Shown here piece after piece: positions 15,001-24,317 of a DNA stretch of 64,000 bases. The stretch spans positions 2,200,922-2,264,921 of the forward strand of contig CAJINV010000002.1 of NCBI GenBank assembly GCA_905178155.1, read 5' to 3'. The notes beneath the pieces are model-generated. The model was not told the DNA's origin. It searched no databases and saw only the letters and a program-made list of their open reading frames with translations. The position numbers and the translations under genes were made by a program. Source of the stretch: Amoebophrya sp. A120. Taxonomy: Eukaryota > Sar > Dinophyceae > Syndiniales > Amoebophryaceae. How positions within the stretch are numbered: position 1 is the stretch's first letter; every line of letters begins with the position of its first letter.

Positions 15001-18000
15001 TCACACCGCCACTTTGGGGGCCCGAAACTACTGTCGGAACAACATCAACTTCCTCCACCTCACACGCGACCGGGAATTCCGGGTACCAGACATTGCTCAA
15101 AATCGATTGCGTCCGGTTAAATTCCGTCGTGTAACAGGGGTTGGGGTACAGGCGCTCGAGAAAATCCAGTAAGGAAACCAGTTCCCAGTCTTCCGGACTC
15201 AATCGGTTCATGTGCGCCAAGTGTTTCAGCAACCGCCATCGAATCAGCCGCTTTGACGTTTTAAACGCCATGCGTTTGAGGTACTCATTCACGTTCTCCC
15301 CCACAATGCGCAAGATATGGAGGGAGAGGAAAAAACAGTCGATTAATTGGTTGCTGGTCAGGTTGTAGATCAATTTGGAGGCGATTGTGTATCCTGAGTA
15401 AAAACGTACCCACGCCAGAGTTGTAATACAGATTTGCAAAGACAGGAAGAATTGTAATGCGCATCCCCATGAGAGCCATTTCCAGTCGTGTTTTGGAATT
15501 TGTGATGCTGTGAACAGGATGAGCAGATGAATCTGTGATGCGGCTGCACTTGCTAACCTGCACTACACTGCATAGTGCAACTTGTCATGCGTGACTCACA
15601 AAACTCCTGCTTAAGTTTGTGCTGCAAAATCCTCATCCTGACTCTGGTGTGGGTACGTTTTTACTCAGAATATTGTGCCAAACTTGTTTTTGTTCAGATT
15701 TCGATTTTTCGCCGATCTGTGCAGCTGGATCTGGTTGGAAGAGGAAGAAGCGGCTCTTGCAGCTCCGTCAGTTGTAGTACTAGCATCTTGTTCACTATTG
15801 CTTTTCGCGGTTGCGATTTCAATGGTGTGAAACCAGTGGAGGGCAGCGGAAACTCGGTTCGTCAACAGCGCTTCCCTTACCACGACCTCCGGGTCCTCGT
15901 GCGCGGACCAGGGCTATGGATTGCAAATATCCCTGTTGTCTGGAAGAGTGGAGCTTGTAATGCGGTCTTCGGACTCTAAAAATGTCTGCGTTGCATGAGC
16001 AGCAAGAGGAGTCAGTTCTTGGCACGCGGAGAGGGCACCATTTCTGATGCGTAATTAGCATCAAGAAGCTTTCAAAAAATCTGTGATGCTAGCACCAGCA
16101 TCACAGACCTCACGGGTCATGAAAAGGTGCATGACAAGCCCCGACTCTACTTCCAGACCCAGACACTTTTGCAGTAGTTGATAAGGGCGACCCGAATGCC
16201 AGGAGTCTCGCGATCACCGAGGATTGCCTTCCCGCATCGTATATCCTGTGCAAAAGTATCGCCCTCGTACAAATGCAAGTCTTGCACTACAAATTTTGTT
16301 TCCAAGGTAAATCTGCATATAGAAATTTTCTTTCTCAAAGTGAGGAAATTTGTAATGCATTTATACGAGTACGATACTTTTGCAATGCATATCGTAGTGC
16401 CGCTTCGGACATTGAACGATCGCCTGCACCTCCGGTGCCAGGTCTTTCCGGAAGAAAACGGTAAAATTGTTGCGGCGGGGATTTTTATCACGTTCTTTGC
16501 TGCTGGTGAAAGAACCTCCAAGCTGATACTGAGAGTCCTCGTCATCCTCGAAGCCGTCATAACTTCCTTCTTCTTCGTAGCTCGTTTGCTGGTTTCTTCT
16601 TTTCATCCGCTTTTGCTCCTGCTTCTTTCTGGAAGACCGGGAAGAAGACGATGCGACAATAGACAGCGGCTCGGCCGAGAGCGCTCGGAAGATGTGATCC
16701 CGAGGAAGGCCAGTTCTGTGGTCTTCCCTTGTTCTAGTGCCAAAGTTGTCTCTTCTACTGCCTTGACCACGCCCTCCCGCTTCCTCCGCTTTGATATTCA
16801 TTTTCATTTTCGTAGTACTACTACCGGGTTTGCAAAAATTATCGGCAGCTGCACTTTTGCCTGCGTGTTCCGCTCCTGCTTCCAAATCGCTCTCATCGCC
16901 AACGAAGCAAAACCTGTCACTGTGCTCCTTTTTCGTGCTGCAGCTCGGTAAGAGGCATATCAACTCCGCGCTCTTATTTGCGTCCGCGGAGGTTTGCAAC
17001 AGCAGGGTTTGGATCAGGTGCTGCTGCAGCATCCGCAGGAACTTCATGTGCAGCGTCAATTCCCCGAGGTTCTGCAGATCTTCGTGCTTCTTGGATGTCG
17101 ATTGGAAGCTCGAATTTTTCTGGAGGTTTCTCGAGCTAGTACTGTTGGCGAGAAAGGTGAAATCACGCCGACGGGTCGCTACGTTGCGTGGGTTCTTTCC
17201 TGGTGTTCCCTCGCCTGCAGCTCTGTTGCCAGATTTATTATTGGCGGCGGTAGAAGAAGTCGCAGCAGCAGTTTTCTCTTCGTCGTTTATTGCGATATTG
17301 CTAGAGATCAGTTGCGTCAGGAAATGCAGCGCCAAATCCAGAAGTAGAGATGCGAAGTTCAGATCCTGTGTTGTCGGTAAAGATAAGGTATGCTGATCCG
17401 GTGAGTTCTTTTTCGACACAGTGCTGCCCCCTGTGGTTAAAAAGGCGTTCTTTGTGCCGGCGGCAGGAGTAGCAGCACTAGCGGTGAGGGCCGCAAATAG
17501 GCTCGTATTGATGTTGTCCTTCTCCTTGTCCCCGGAGAAATAATTATAATCTGTTCCGTTTTTGTTCCCCATCATGACATATCAAGCGCCAAAATGTCTG
17601 GGTCTGGAAGAGTGCATGTTTGTTATGCTTGTCTGGCATGACTGTTAAATCTGTCATGTACGTTACCCAAGAGCCCCACTTTTCTGTGATGCAGAAACGC
17701 AGTTTATCATGCAGAATAGGCAACACCTAGAAGCCCAGAAACTTTAACTTGTCATGCTAAGCCAGCACTTGTGGCCTCATCATGAGACGCCACCCGGCAT
17801 CACAAGTTTCCAGACCCAGACATATTTGCAGTTCATATGACACAGCTTCGGTACCCGTTTCTGACGTAATTTGTGATCATCCGCACTGCTTGTAACTGTT
17901 GACTCCGCTTCAACTTTGTCAGACAATAACAAATGCGCGGGTACTCCCGGTACTGCAACCCGAGGAGCAGTATCAAATGTAAAAATGTCTGGGACTGGTG

Positions 18001-21000
18001 GAAGGTTGGAACTTGTGATGCTAACTTTGGACTCTAAAAAAATTTGTATTGCATGACCAGCAAGAGGAGTCTAGTTTGTGCAACACGGGGAGGGCCGCGT
18101 CTGTCATGCGGAGTAGGCATCAGGAAGGTTTCTAAAGATCTGTGATGGTAGGGCATACATCACAAACAATCCTGGGCCATGCAGAATATGCATGACAAGT
18201 CTCAGAATCTTCCAGACCCAGACACTTTTGCATTTGATAAGCAGAGTTAACAACGGGAGTTCGGCCTCCAATATCCTGTGCAAAAGTATCGTACTCGTCG
18301 TAATCGCAGTCATGCATTACAGATCTCCCTCTTAACCTAAATCCGCATTACAAATTCCATTTTTCATGCTGATGGAATTTGTCATGCGATTTATACTAGT
18401 ACGATGCTTTTGCATTGCATATCCAACTGCCATCGCGGATTCAGCTTGCACAGCTGCTGCGCCTTTTTTTCCTCTGTCGTCGTGGAAATGAGCAAGGAGG
18501 AAACCAACTCCCGCGGCGTTTGCTCTTCGAGTGTGTACAGCTTCCAGTTTATTTTACTGTTTTGTGGGCCCTCGTTGTTGTGGTCTTTGATTTGCTCGGC
18601 TGTTGATGTTCCTTCGCTCGGCGGCACCATCTTCGTTGAAGATCGCTTTATTTTCTCGTCATTTCCAATCAACAGGTAAAACACGTGGCTTTGGGTGTAG
18701 AGCGGGCGCCAGGGAACTACAGGGGAAGCAGTGGTTTTAGCTGTAGAATCCACTCCTGAAACGGTTTCTGTCCTTGCTCCTATGGATCGAATCTTGTAGA
18801 ACTCCAGTTTAGAAGAAAAGCAGCCCGCAGCCTCCCCGTAAAAATCTTCGTCGGAAATAAAGTTTTGATCATCCTCTGCAGTAGGAATTCGCGGTATCAC
18901 ACACAGGCCCCGCTCGTTGATCATCTTATTGCTTTTTCCTCCATCTTGTTCCTGTACAACAGGCCCACAGTCTAGCTCAATGTAGACCGCTTGTGGCGTA
19001 ATCCACGCGTCTACGGCTTGCAAGAAGGGATTCTTGCAAGAGCTCGTGGCTGCTGCAGGTGTGGAGGAGGAAGATGAAGATGGGTCTCCTGCCGGTGTTC
19101 CGGTGGTAGTTCTTGTGCCGGCGATTTTCTGCTTGTTCGCAAGATTAGCGTCGCTAACATTATTTGCGGTTGCGGAACAAGCGTCTTGTGGATGATGACT
19201 TGCCCTGGCGGTCGCCCCTGTCGCGACTGCTGCTGCGCCAATTTTGTCGACTAGAGAGGACGGCTTGGGCTTGGCGTGATAAGGGTCTCCTTCCGCCCGG
19301 CAAGTAGTTGAATCATCTACAAAAAGCGTCGACCAAAGGACATCGCTTCTAGCATTGGAATTCATATTACGGGACGATGATGTATTCTTGTGCTCTTGCC
19401 GTTGCACTCCACTGTAATCAAACATCTCACCACAGCGTGGCAAAACCAAAACATCTTGTTCGACCCTCTCCAAGGCAGAGGAGGAGGTCCTCTCCAAGTC
19501 GTTACAACTACCCGGATGAGACGACCCGGGTCGTGCGAACTCTGGTCCTCCATACATGCCCCCCGCGCCCGTACTGTCCTTCGAGGAAGATGATCCCATA
19601 CCAGCGAAATTGAGAAAGCTTTGCATCGTCATCGCCGGCAGCTCGCTCGTGTTTAGCAACTGGTAGTTTTGGAAGCCGTTGATGCTTGGATCCGGCAAAA
19701 ATTCCTCATCGTGGAAAATCACGTCGTCGTATTCTCTGCAAAAGTCTCGCTGTGTCGGTGCAGTTGCAATCCTGCATGACAAGTCTAAACTTTCTACCTG
19801 ATCTAGCATGACAAGTTGCATTTCCGTTCTTGTTGAGAAAACTTCTATATGCACTCTTAGACTGACACAGCACGATGCTTCTGCAATGCATACATCGCTT
19901 TCCTGATTCATTTTCCCGCCGGAGCTTGCAAAGGAATTGGACCCAAAACCGGCCCCACCAGCTGAGCTGTCCTCGTCGACAAAAAACCGCTCTAGATGGG
20001 AGGGCTGCGGTGAAATGTCGAGGTTGAGGTGGGTTTTCAAAACTTGTTGCCGGTTCGTCGCCTGAAGATGAGGCGAGGACGCATTGATGTGACTGTTGCA
20101 ATAGTTTCTGTGTCCACCTCTCGACATCGTGCTTCTGGCCTGCGCCGCTTGTTGCGCAGCCGCGGCCTCCCGGGTGACTAAAAATCCGGTGGTGGTGATT
20201 TTTCTTCTAGAAATTCTTGCAGATGCTGCAGTCGGCGCTGGTTGTACTATACCCGAATAGTTATGCTGATGCTGGGAAATGAAATCAGACATCGACGTTG
20301 ATGCATTCGGCTCATTCATATCGTTGTATCTGCTAGTAGAATAATTCATTCCACTCTGCGCTCGTCCCGCACGATAATTTTGACCCGGATGTTGGTGGTC
20401 GTCCCCACCTGCTGATATCATGTGCCTACTGGAAGAACTATCCGACACTTGCACTTGAAAAGCGTCGGGGAAGCAGCTGTACTGCAAGAAGTCCAGACGG
20501 CTTAACGTGACAAAGTGGGTATTTGCAATGCACCGGTATCGCTCCCGCATTACGTCCCACTGGATCTTCTCGCCCTCTCGCTGCAGAAGCTTCGCCACAG
20601 ACAAAAACTTCACCACACTGCGTTGCTTCTGGTTCGTTGAATCCGAACTGCTAGTAGAGCTACCAGCAGTCGTGGTTGAAGAAAATTTGGTTTTTTCTCC
20701 ACCACCGCCCGCACTTTCGCTCTTGACCGTTCCGAGTAGAAGCACGAAGCTCTTGTCCGAAGCAACGCGGAGTCGGTTGTAGGTGATTCTTTGGTTCATT
20801 TCAGGACTACTTGAAGTAGCTGGCGTTTTCGGAGTAAAACTATTCGTTCTGCCATGTTGCAGATCCTGGACGTTTGTCATGGAGGAGGAGGATAAGCGCA
20901 GTTGCGGGTGCATAGAAGAAGAAGATCGATTGATTGCGTCCGAAGAACTACTAGCACACGAAGAGGACGACGGTATTCTTGCCTCATCACCAGACCCACC

Positions 21001-23681
21001 CCCACAAGAACTACCCGAGGATGCAGCAGCTGCGACGCAATTTACCGCTACTCTGGCACACGCGACGCCGATCAGGCTCCATAATAGCAGCTCCCCATCG
21101 GTTGTTAACGCGAAGAGCCATCCGTCCTCGGCTTTCACGTCGTAGAACCGAACGAGAGGTTTATTTTCAGATGAAGCAGCGGTTGTACTTCTACTAGTTG
21201 TCCCTCCTGCACCAGTAGCTCGTCCTGCCGAAGACGAGGCACTATTGCCGCAGTAATCCTGCAACCAGAACCGGTTTTCCAGAATCACCGCGTCCTTGGT
21301 CGTTTTGAAAACAAAACACAAACTGCTCTTGACGATCAAGACAAACGAATCCTTCGTGTTGGGCACGAGAAAGGCGCGGTCGTCTAGAAGAGAGTCCTCG
21401 TCTGGCCCTGGTGCAGCTCCACCACGTGGTTCTTTTTGGATTTGCTCCTCGCCGAGATCGTCAAAAATCGAAGCGTGAGTAGGGTGTTGGTGATGATGAA
21501 GATGATGACCGCTCGTGGTCCCATGGGTCGTACTACTTGTGGTGGCTGAAGTAGAAGGACTAGGACCCGCAACATGAAGATTCACTGGGTTTATTGGCGG
21601 AGGGGCGAAGGTTCTCAACGGTAGAATTTCCTCAAACAGCTCCTCGCATGATGCGCCGCCAGGCGCAGGATGCTGCCAAGCACAGGAAAACATTTGCGCG
21701 TTGGTGGTTCCAATCCCGGGGGAGTGCTTGTTGGGACCGAGAAGGACGTGCGGATCGTAGTTGTGCTTACCATGTCCACCTCCTGTCTCAGATGAAGATC
21801 TTCCGTCCAAGTAGACCACTTGCCTTCCGCTTGCTCCGCCAGGAACAACCTGTTTCATCTCGTCCGTTGCTGAGGCTTGAAGCTGCTCAGTCGGGACCTC
21901 GTCAAGATGAAAAAGTTCCTGTGGCAAACCTCCCCGGCCATCGGTAGAAGTTCTGCCTCCTCTCATCTTCCGTTCTTCTTCCAGTCGCCTTTTCCAATCC
22001 CGGAGTCTTTCCAAACGCAGCTTCTCTTCCGCTTCGTCTTCCTCTGCAGCTTGGGTGGGGGGATCATGAATACCCTGCTTCTTTGCCATAGTGCCTTTAT
22101 CATTCCGCCCACGAGCTGCACGGCTCATCTGGTTTATTGCCACAACTCGCGCAGGAGGTCTTTGCCCTTTTCTGTTCTCTCCATCTTGTTTGTCATGTGG
22201 AAGCAGATCGGGCAAATGCGTCGCGTCGTTCTTGAATCTCAAGAAACGTAGTTCCTGGCAATCCTCCGTCAACCGTACCAAACAGGAGTAGGATATGGCA
22301 AGAAAAAACTGTTTCATCACTGTGAACTTGTGATGCGGAGAAGGGAGCACAGAACGATGTGTCTTGCTACACCTACATAGAGCATTGGAGTTTTAACCGT
22401 GTTTTCCTCTATTGTGGGAAATGCGCGCATGGCAAATTTTCTCCAGATGTGTCATCATGTGTAAGTAACAAACTTGTGACGCAGGAGATCTTGAAAAATG
22501 TATCATCACAGTGAAACAGTCTTTTCGTTGGATATAGGAACTCGAACCGCTTGTGCAGGTTTCCACTTTAGACTCGCCAATGTGCGTCCAGAGAATCTTC
22601 GGCATCGATCTTTTACTACAAGATTTTTTCTCGATTCGCTTCGAACTTCCACTTGTCGTGTCGTGGCCAGTCGTGCTCGTCGTTCCGTGATCGTTTTTGC
22701 TAGTCGAAGGTGCACACAAGTAAGATGAACTACCCGTCGTTATGACCACGTCCACAGGACCACGACGAGAATGATGATCTCCATGGGCGGGATAAGCAGA
22801 GCCGCCTGCTGGTGCCTTGTTTTTATCGTTCCCGCTTGCAGCTCCATCGTCCAGTTCCCGCACACGGATGGTTCTGGTGGTAAAAACAGATTTCTCCCTG
22901 GTGTCGCCCCCTCCTTGTTCCGACAAAATGGCGACCCGCCTGCGGTCGTGGGAGGGGATTAAGTGGATTCTGGATTCGTCCTGCCGTTCGTTCAGTCCAG
23001 TGTTAGTGTGCTCCTGCTCGTCGGGTTGGGCGCCATCTGCTCCCGCGGGCACTAGCTCATCCATGCTTCCAAAAAAATCGTCCCGCAAACACACCAGACC
23101 GCGCTTCGATTTAGTATTGTGCCCTTCATCAGCTGCGGTCGCGTGACTGCTCGTGTTGCCATTTTTATTCATCTCCAGTACTACCGGCGGACGGCCGGAA
23201 GCATGTTGACAACCAGCACCTGTCGTACCGCCAGTAGAGAAACCACCAGTGGCCATATTCCCATGTTGGTTCGACGGTAGCGCATAGGGCCGTCGGTGGT
23301 CGACTGCGTCTAATCTATTCCCAGTGGAGGAGCTGCTGGAGGAAGCGGGGCCAGGCGGTCTGTTTGTGGTGTATGGAGTTCTCAAACGTTACATTCTCAA
23401 CTGTGACATGAATTTGTGATGCAGAGCAGCGAAAGTGAAAGGGAGGGTCTTGGTGCAACTCTAGCATCACAAATTTTGCACAGAGGTTCATGCGGTTTCG
23501 TCCTTCGGAAATGTGTCATGCGCAGCCGCTTGGTCGTGTGGTTGCTTATGGCAATTTTGCATGACAAATCATGTAACAGTTAAGAATGTAACATTTGAGA
23601 ATGCCATATGGTGCCCCTAGAAGTTGTACTCCCGGGAGGAGGAGGAGGACCAGCACCCCCCGGCCGCGCGGGGGCCCACAT
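1..23681 (-). CDS. SPG11: Spatacsin-like giant protein, 3' end beyond the window
   Basis: Exons: 23681-23609, 23366-22535, 22288-18422, 18266-18240, 17965-17838, 17574-16392, 16236-16184, 15909-15673, 15384-14089, 13821-13660, 13417-12459, 12303-12215, 12048-10964, 10634-8408, 8135-8083, 7926-6143, 5904-5695, 5430-1678, 1409-1247, 1142-280, 18 to beyond 1. All 20 junctions keep phase with no stop, giving 6,354 codons. The ATG at 23681 has an in-frame TAG upstream. The part encoded at 5904-5300 (Trp-His-Leu-Val start, then Gly-Asp-Trp-Val, then a Pro-Pro-Asp-Thr-Val-Leu helix) and the part at 1040-780 (Cys-Gln-Leu-Leu-Ile-Leu-Ala-Tyr-His-Cys-Phe then helices) resemble, from memory, the conserved C-terminal half of spatacsin, an endolysosomal/AP-5 partner needed for lysosome reformation. 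Animal spatacsin is about 2,440 residues; the excess here is Ser/Thr/Gly/Gln-rich linker. A possible WD-like stretch lies near 21100. Assignment is by recalled pattern only; the exon chain is the firmer claim. Confidence 0.62.
24..279. mobile_element. Introner, family A
   Basis: Intron of the spatacsin-like gene. Inverted ends TATCGAATGC / GCATTTGATA, with CCAGACCCAGACA-type inner TIR; target duplication CATAC; 256 bp. The interior is a close reverse-complement copy of the element at 26560-26812, so both orientations are spliced. Confidence 0.92.
1148..1246. mobile_element. Introner, family K (minimal, 99 bp)
   Basis: Almost only two TIRs (about 30 bp each, beginning TATTCCCTGAAAATTAACC and its complement) around two GCATGACA-like words. 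Target duplication TCAAA/TCGAA. Removing it keeps frame in the spatacsin-like gene. Smallest element in the window. Confidence 0.85.
1415..1677. mobile_element. Introner, family A
   Basis: Ends TATCAAATGC / CAGTTGATA; target duplication GAGGC (sense GCCTC), which allows no GT-AG border at any slide. 263 bp, intron of the spatacsin-like gene. Confidence 0.92.
5436..5694. mobile_element. Introner, family A
   Basis: TIR TATCAAATGCAAATATGTC and complement; target duplication CCGCG exact; 259 bp; frame kept in the spatacsin-like gene. Confidence 0.92.
5905..6142 (-). other. GT-AG intron in the spatacsin-like gene
   Basis: Donor GTGGGAAC after Asp-Gln; acceptor TCTTCAG before Val-Ala-Met. Phase 0 on both sides, 238 nt. 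It removes an in-frame stop at 6041 and joins what would otherwise look like two genes. Confidence 0.8.
7932..8082. mobile_element. Introner, family B
   Basis: Left end TATGCATTGCAAAAGTAT, right end ATACTTTTGCACAGGATA; 151 bp. Flanks GAGCC/TCGCC match at only three of five bases, but element plus 5 nt restores frame. Orientation is opposite to the B copies at 16242 and 18272. Confidence 0.85.
8141..8407. mobile_element. Introner, family A
   Basis: Ends TATGCATTGC / GCATTTGATA with A-type inner TIR; target duplication CCGTT exact; 267 bp. Leaves a 53-nt exon between it and the B element at 7932. Confidence 0.92.
10640..10963. mobile_element. Introner, family E
   Basis: TIR TATCGCAAGGAAAAATCCC and complement, a C-run/G-run pair; target duplication CTGTT exact; 324 bp; frame kept. 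Longest non-nested element type with 62534. Confidence 0.9.
12054..12214. mobile_element. Introner, family J
   Basis: TIRs hold GTGTTAACGTTAACG, itself palindromic; ends TATCACAGG / GTTTGATA; target duplication TTTGG/TTCGG; 161 bp; frame kept in the spatacsin-like gene. Only copy of its family here. Confidence 0.85.
12309..12458. mobile_element. Introner, family B
   Basis: Ends TATGCATTGC / GCACAGGATA; target duplication CGGCC exact; 150 bp. Internal TTGTAATGC and GCATTGCAAATT words. Confidence 0.92.
13423..13659. mobile_element. Introner, family C
   Basis: Imperfect TIR TATCGTATGAAAAAACTG with complement near 13630-13659 (CAGTGAAATAG core); target duplication TTTGC/CTTGC; 237 bp; frame kept. 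Confidence 0.87.
13827..14088. mobile_element. Introner, family A
   Basis: Ends TATGCATTGC / GCATTTGATA; flanks CAGGA/CTAGA match at three of five bases; 262 bp; frame kept. Interior like the copy at 39414. Confidence 0.87.
15390..15672. mobile_element. Introner, family F
   Basis: TIR TATCCTGAGTAAAAACGTAC and complement; target duplication TTGTG exact; 283 bp; frame kept. Confidence 0.92.
15915..16183. mobile_element. Introner, family A
   Basis: Ends TATGGATTGC / GTAGTTGATA; target duplication AGGGC exact; 269 bp; frame kept. Confidence 0.91.
16242..16391. mobile_element. Introner, family B
   Basis: Left end TATCCTGTGC, right end GCAATGCATA, reverse of the copy at 12309; target duplication TCGTA exact; 150 bp. 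Confidence 0.92.
17580..17837. mobile_element. Introner, family A
   Basis: Ends TATCAAGCGCC / GCAGTTCATA; target duplication TGACA exact; 258 bp; frame kept. Confidence 0.91.
17971..18239. mobile_element. Introner, family A
   Basis: Ends TATCAAATGT / GCATTTGATA; target duplication AGCAG exact; 269 bp. With the next element it isolates a 27-nt exon (18266-18240). Confidence 0.92.
18272..18421. mobile_element. Introner, family B
   Basis: Ends TATCCTGTGC / GCATTGCATA; target duplication TCCAA exact; 150 bp; frame kept. Confidence 0.92.
19730..19892. mobile_element. Cryptic introner, family B, inside an open exon
   Basis: Degenerate B-type TIRs (CTGCAAAAGTCTCGCTGTGTC on one side, CAGCACGATGCTTCTGCA on the other), TAT/ATA ends, flanks CGTCG/CATCG, two internal GCATGACAAG words. 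Element plus 5 nt is 168 nt, exactly 56 codons, without a stop, so the exon of the spatacsin-like gene stays open whether or not it is spliced. Confidence 0.75.
22294..22534. mobile_element. Introner, family C
   Basis: TIR TATGGCAAGAAAAAACTGTT with complement at the right end; target duplication TAGGA exact; 241 bp; frame kept. Confidence 0.92.
23372..23608. mobile_element. Introner, family G
   Basis: TIR TATGGAGTTCTCAAACGTTA and complement; target duplication TGGTG exact; 237 bp. First intron of the spatacsin-like gene, 73 nt after the ATG. Confidence 0.92.
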
Positions 23682-24317
23682 AATGAATCGACTTCGACGT
23701 GTGGGCTAAAACAAAACGACGCGACAAGGTTCGGAAGCAAATTATGTTACCAGATCACGAGACAAGAAATGGGTCATTCTTTCTCTCAAAAAATCAGATC
23801 GCTTGACATTTTCTAATCACGACAACCGACAATGATCCAAGCGGTTTGTCATGGAATTGCGTCAACAAAAAGAAGCCGATCATCGGTAATGGTCGTCATG
23901 TTCTGAATGCAATATAAAGGTTCTTTCGAACCTTGTCGCGAGACAAGAGCAGAACCCTTTTTAGAAGGACAAGCAAGAATACCGAATTTAGATTTACGTT
24001 CCTGAAAAACGTTTTTTTCATGGATCAACAAAGCAGGAGTAGGCAGACAGGCTGCGCTTCTGTTCAACATCATCTGAGTCGTGTCTATTCCAGAAGAAGA
24101 ACATGGAGACAGCAGAAGATGCCGATCTCCTTTTGCAGGACGTCGATGGTAAGTATTGATTTCCATTTCTCTAGACTTCATCTTCCTCGGCACCTTAATA
24201 TGATCCAGCACCGAAATTTCCACTTCACGTAAAGACAAGCTCAATTATCACGTCGCGTGGTCGTGCCATTCTAATTCATTCACACAACATTTGTATAGTA
24301 TGCAGCCTAAACAGCCT
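23682..24317. other. Intergenic, spatacsin-like to scramblase
   Basis: 636 bp between two minus-strand genes; must contain the 3' end of the scramblase and the promoter or leader acceptor of the spatacsin-like gene. A TTTTGTTTTAG acceptor-like site lies about 25 nt before the ATG at 23681. No gene seen. Confidence 0.5.

Noticed and set aside
23849-24244. 131-codon minus-strand frame between genes
   Set aside because: No domain and no splice support; likely chance within untranslated sequence.
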